In this document: positions 7,626 to 12,379 of the stretch, in pieces
How the letters are laid out: the number at the start of each line of letters is the position of its first letter
Numbering within the stretch: position 1 is the first letter of the stretch
Source: Dunaliella salina
Lineage: Eukaryota > Chlorophyta > Chlorophyceae > Chlamydomonadales > Dunaliellaceae
Length of the DNA stretch: 12,379 bases
NCBI GenBank assembly: GCA_002284615.2
Contig: MU069695.1
Coordinates: forward strand, 221,839 to 234,217
Reading direction: 5' to 3'
Made by a program: the position numbers and the translations under genes
Notes under the pieces: model-generated
Database searches by the model: none
What the model was told of the DNA's origin: nothing
What the model saw: the letters and a program-made list of their open reading frames with translations, nothing else

Positions 7626-9021
7626 TGAAATAGGTTATAGTTCCGGGCTTAATTTGTCAGCACTGCGGGCGCTGTGGCCATTGTTATGTGCACAGCCTGG
7701 GCAATAACTTTCCTTGGTTGGAAGGCTGACTGTGCTGGCTCTGCTTGCTGTTGAAGGTCTGGAACTCCAGTCTTTCAAATATCATTTTGCTCTCTGTACC
7801 TGTCTCTTTCTCTGCTTGTCGTGCTTCTCTCAGTCTGAACTTTGCGGAGGGGGTGTCATACAGTCTATGCACCAATTTGCACCCCTTTTCCTTAATTGAT
7901 GTAGTGAGGGTTCCTCTGCCTAAGTAGGTTTCCTTTTTTTTTTCTTATCCGGGCAGCAAGTCCTTTGAGCCACATGATATGTTTAGTGGTCCAAAGGTCT
8001 GTGATCCTTCCTCCAAACTGCCTGCCCCCAAAATTGGGCATGGAGAGCAAACTTTTAGAAGTGACAGGCACGATTCAGGGTGACTTAATTAGAGGGTTCC
8101 CTTCAAGTCACATTTAGATTGACTAATGGATGCATGCTATTAAAGCCTTTTTGGTGGGGAATAATGGGCAGTCCTTTTCTACGTGCACACGGCCGAACGG
8201 CAAGCGTAAATTTTCTTTTCTTTTAATGTGCGCTTTTGCCTTAATAAATGCAGTCACCAATCGCGTACCTTAATGGGTTGCTATCTTGCACTTGTGAGCA
8301 GGTACTTTGAGGGCAACCCTACAACGGCATGATCTGTAGAAGATGACTGCTATGTTCGAGGTTCCTTGGGATTGTGCTTCATTTAGCTGGGAATGGAGCA
8401 AGCAAGCTGACAGCGAGGCAACAAGTTCATTGCTTTACTTGTCGACATGTGACCAAGAAGCTGCACGTTCACAAAATGTTTGCATGGTTGCTGTTGTGGA
8501 GCTGCATGCCGCATTTATTTATCATTGAAATCGGATCTGGAGTCCGTGCTTGTGCTCTCTTGCATAAAAAGGTTTCACAATACTTTTCCAGATTGAAGTG
8601 ACTTTTTCTCCAAAAGAGCTGAATGCACGCCAGCACATGATGGCATTCAATCCTTGAGCGACAGGCCTGGCGGTGCTTTGTCCCTTCTGCTCCTCAAGTT
8701 GTTTTCCTGTTGGAATTATTGGTTACCACTGATCCGACACAGTGACCGTCTGCGTGACGTGTGAGGCTACAAGGTTAGGTTACAAGGTTACAATTGGGTT
8801 TGACCTTCAGCCAGATTGTTTGGCTGCTTGGCCTGATGAATTGTACCATCCACAGAATAAAGATCCATGCGATTTGAAATAAAAGATAAGTCTCATTAGT
8901 TTGGTCCTGTAAGGAATGAAAGACATCCTCAGAAGTAGCCTGACAGTAGTAAAAAGCGCCTGTCTCGTCTTGAAGAACTCTGTGAGCAGAGGGGAAACCA
9001 GAAAACAGATGTTCACAAGTT
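7626..9021. other. No recognisable gene
   Basis: Only short frames without family resemblance. A GGTTA-rich patch (AGGTTAGGTTACAAGGTTACAA, split as AGGTTAGGTTA and CAAGGTTACAA) lies near 8773-8792 and resembles the first bases of the dispersed repeat. Confidence 0.5.
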
Positions 9022-9090
9022 AAGGTTACATCGCTATATCCGCCTACGAGGGCAGCTGAGCGGAAACACAGACCTGGAACTAGACAAGTC
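9022..9090 (+). repeat. Dispersed ~71-bp repeat, copy 2
   Basis: Same orientation as copy 1, beginning AAGGTTACATCG with the core GGGCAGCTGAGCGGAAACAC. The first stem is TCCGC (9039-9043) with GCGGA (9060-9064). The second hairpin is degraded here (ACCTGGAACTAGACAAGTC), and the copy is 2 bp shorter. Confidence 0.8.
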
Positions 9091-9994
9091 TTCAAAAAAT
9101 GCGTATAGAAATGTCAACTGTTGAGGAACGTGCGCTCAAAGTACCACATAAAGCAGAGGCTCTCCACGTAAGCACAAGTAAGCACTGAGAAAATGGCACA
9201 AGAAGTCTTAACCTGAATGCTCATATGTTTGACACGAAACTCCAGATATTGAGAGACCAAGTGCAAGGAGAGAAATGGTCAGATGCAAATTTGCATGATG
9301 TTTGGCAAACAGTTTTGTCGAAAATCCGAAACCCTATTGCATTGTTTTATGATATGAAAGGATATGCAGCAACAGCCTGAGAGCACATGCTCATGGGAAG
9401 CTCCACGTTTACTTGGGTTTTAAGCAATGCCTGGCATTCATGTTTGCTCCTCTCAACCCACACTCACAAGCTTGGATGAAACCATCTATAAGGATCCCTT
9501 GGGTAACTCAGATGTTCAAAGATGTTCATAAGTCCTTCTCAGAGAACGCACAGGACCACAAGAACAAAGGAACACAGCATGACGTGTGAGACATTTCCGC
9601 GTAGAACTAAGAATTGGTTCTTGTAACCAAATAGAATGATTCCTAACTACTGTTACAGGAGTGAAAGCTCTACTCCCCAAATTTGAAATCACACTGCCCA
9701 ATTTTTCTTGCAACAGGGTCTGATTTGACCCCATTTCTCATTTATTTGTAGTTGAAACCATCACTGCTGATTCTAAGTCTCCAGGCTGAAGCCATAGCTA
9801 ACATAAAGTACCATTGCAGACCCACATCTTCTGGCTCTGGCTCTGAATGATCAAGTTGACCTTCAGAGATGCTGAAACAGAAGCAAGGGCTCTGCTTTTC
9901 AACAGCGTAGAAACCTGACTGCCCATTTGATCTTGGAGTGAATTGTGAGGCGAAGTAGTTCATGCAAGCTTGAGTACTGCATCCTATTTTTTTT
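9091..9994. other. No recognisable gene
   Basis: Lies between oppositely oriented repeat copies 2 and 3. Frames are short and without known motifs, and no transposase signature was seen. Confidence 0.5.
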
Positions 9995-10065
9995 GACTGG
10001 TCTGGTTACAGACCTCCGTGTTTCCGCTCAGCTGCCCTTGAAGGCGGATACAACAATGTAACCTT
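9995..10065 (-). repeat. Dispersed ~71-bp repeat, copy 3 (inverted)
   Basis: The reverse complement begins AAGGTTACATTG and ends CAGACCAGTC, followed by a run of eight A. Core and both hairpins are intact: TCCGC with GCGGA (10048-10044 and 10027-10023) and GGTCTG-TAAC-CAGACC. The length equals copy 1. Confidence 0.8.
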
Positions 10066-10178
10066 CACTTTTGATAAGAAAGGTATTAAATGCTGACACA
10101 CAATTGAATTCCTCACCTTATGATTGATGTGGCTGGATTGTGTATGTGTCACTGTGCTGGATTATGAAGAGACTCAGG

Positions 10179-10232
10179 CTGGCAATGATTTTGAATACAA
10201 GTGTGCTGGCAATGATTTTGAATACACGTGTG
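10179..10232. repeat. 27-bp tandem duplication
   Basis: CTGGCAATGATTTTGAATAC followed by AAGTGTG (first copy) or ACGTGTG (second copy), starting at 10179 and 10206. One base differs. No function is apparent. Confidence 0.9.
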
Positions 10233-10262
10233 CTGGATATAGTGGAATTTTGGCAGTATCTC

Positions 10263-10309
10263 AGCTGCAGTTTGGATAAGGTAAGGTAAGGAGCTGCAGT
10301 TTGGATAAG
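10263..10309. repeat. 18-bp direct repeat, 29 bp apart
   Basis: AGCTGCAGTTTGGATAAG at 10263-10280 and 10292-10309, separated by GTAAGGTAAGG. Confidence 0.9.
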
Positions 10310-11202
10310 CAGGAACAAATGCGTTTAAGCCTTGCGGATAAGGCTGCTCTGATTTTGGAAGAAGGACTGCCAGGAGTCCTTGTATGTGCCAGAAATGCAT
10401 GAGTCCTCTTGCACAAAGATTTGAGTTGTGCCTCTGGCTTTGTGGTGTAACATGGACATTGCTTGATTAATTGATTTCTTGATTGATTAATCCCGCAAAC
10501 TTGGATGGACTCGCCACAGGTGTGTTACATTTATTAAGGGCGTTGGTAAGGTTCGATCAACTGTAGAAAATCAGTGTGATCTTGTTTTGCTGTCATTAAT
10601 GCTGATGGTCAATTGCCAAACCTTAACTTTTGTGGTGTGCCTTATGTTAGAAATGGTTGCACAGCCTTGGAGTGGTTAACAGACTAGCACCACTTTGGCT
10701 TTGAAATGCTGGTCCTCGAAACAATGGTGAGTTGAAGAGTATTTGTGTTGCTCGCTTGTGAACGAAGAGCAAAAAGTTCAACCTGCCAGTGATTATTTTC
10801 CTACCCTTCGCAACTTCACGCGCTTCCTCTCAATTTTTCCACTTGATCTTTTTGTTTGACTACGGGGCCGAAAAGAAAGGGGAAGAAGTTGTTGTTAACT
10901 TGAACAAGAGCAATTTCTGTGTGAGCAGTTTCTTTGTGAGATTTGTGAGGAAGTATCAACCTAACCTGAGATCTTGAGTTCTGCCCATTTTTTTTACATG
11001 TTTTAATTAGTACCTCTCCTAAGCTAGTTATGTCTAGTTTAGGCAGAGGGCCCCCTGGTGAGGCCTCTTAACTTTGGTTAGGGGTTCTTCACTTAATGCA
11101 CGCGGCCTTTGGCTTGCGTAGACTTTCCTTTTCTTTCCTAATACACATGTGAAGGAGTCCCTCCGCATTATGTGGACTTGCCAGTGTCTGCCAGCCATGT
11201 AG

Positions 11203-11494
11203 CTACAACATTATAAAATTGGTGGTGTTGAAAAATACAGGCTGTTACATTCAGCCACTACAAAAAGCGTGCAAGGTAAGGGGGATCAGGCAAAGTGTGC
11301 ATGCAAATAGGCTGCCAATATTACCTCCTCAACAATTCCTCACTTCCCCTGGTTCATTTGTGGCGCAGTGTGCTTGTCATACTGTATGCCCCTCCCCTGT
11401 ACGTTCACTTTATGACCTCATGTCAGGCATTTTGGTAGCCCTCCTCCAATTCCTCTCTATGAGTACAACAGTAGGAGGTGGTGTTGAAAAATAC
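11203..11494. repeat. Direct repeat pair downstream of histone H3
   Basis: GGTGGTGTTGAAAAATAC is perfect at 11221-11238 and 11477-11494. Both copies are preceded, a few bases upstream, by TACAACA (11204 and 11464). The pair lies in what may be the H3 3' flank. On the minus strand a TGTAA polyadenylation-like signal is at 11249-11245, just beyond the first copy and about 330 bp past the H3 stop. Confidence 0.8.
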
Positions 11495-11580
11495 CGTTTG
11501 TTTTGGGAGGTCATGAAGAAGAGCCATGCTGACAGCACACCCCTCTCATGTCCTCACAGCTGTGCTGCTGCTGCTACTGC
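11480..11580 (-). other. H3 3' flank; no canonical histone stem-loop seen
   Basis: Just past the stop, the minus strand reads a GCAGCAGCAGC run. It then has an inverted pair CAGCACA...TGTGCTG with a loop of about 21 nt, and the perfect palindrome CACAGCTGTG inside it. Neither fits the 6-bp stem and 4-nt loop of replication-dependent histone messages. The message may instead be polyadenylated. Confidence 0.4.

Positions 11581-12379
<799 letters not shown>

Larger units (their letters stand above)
10066..11200. other. No recognisable gene; short local repeats
   Basis: Contains the two local repeats listed at 10179 and 10263, an AT-rich inverted patch near 10465-10493 (TGATTAATTGATT...TTGATTAATC), and otherwise nothing I can assign. 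Confidence 0.5.

Noticed and set aside
10545..10575. GGTTCGATCAA resembling a tRNA T-arm B box
   Set aside because: There is no matching A box or acceptor stem around it, so no tRNA can be folded.

Overview
The window is nuclear DNA from a eukaryote, most likely a green alga (Chlorophyta). It holds an intron-rich plant-type mitochondrial succinate/fumarate carrier gene on the + strand, and a head-to-head histone H3/H4 pair at the right end, an arrangement familiar from Chlamydomonas and Volvox. Introns are GT-AG and range from about 0.2 to 3 kb. The coding exons look richer in GC than the introns and spacers around them. The lineage call is an inference from gene type and layout; no ribosomal or plastid marker is present.

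Positions 1-5867 hold the 3' part of the carrier gene. Five exons (1166-1326, 1541-1627, 2119-2364, 5364-5477, 5734-5867) join in frame and encode about 246 residues, covering the end of carrier repeat 1, all of repeat 2 and nearly all of repeat 3. The N-terminal exon(s) lie to the left of the window. The last few C-terminal residues could not be placed. The 2,999-bp intron 2365-5363 is crowded. It contains a weak tRNA-like (SINE-like) relic, a minisatellite of 10-bp units with a 110-bp higher-order period, a 654-bp non-autonomous terminal-inverted-repeat element inserted into that minisatellite with a 9-bp target duplication, and three 99-bp tandem copies of the next exon's acceptor and first bases.

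Positions 5868-11580 form a long stretch with no gene I can recognise. It holds a 74-bp tandem duplication (6173-6320), three copies of a dispersed repeat of about 71 bp that may fold into two hairpins (7555, 9022, and 9995 inverted), and several short direct repeats.

Positions 11581-12379 hold a complete intronless histone H3 gene (minus strand) and the first 44 codons of histone H4 (plus strand), separated by a 254-bp divergent promoter with an imperfect 13-bp inverted repeat near its centre. The H3 protein has no cysteine at all: position 110 is alanine. The two histones supply equal parts of the H3-H4 tetramer, and a shared promoter fits joint S-phase expression. The carrier would link glyoxylate-cycle or mitochondrial succinate and fumarate pools and has no obvious functional tie to the histones.

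I found no sign of a new multi-gene system. The points most worth checking are the duplicated splice acceptors, the transposon insertion, the dispersed folded repeat and the cysteine-free H3.
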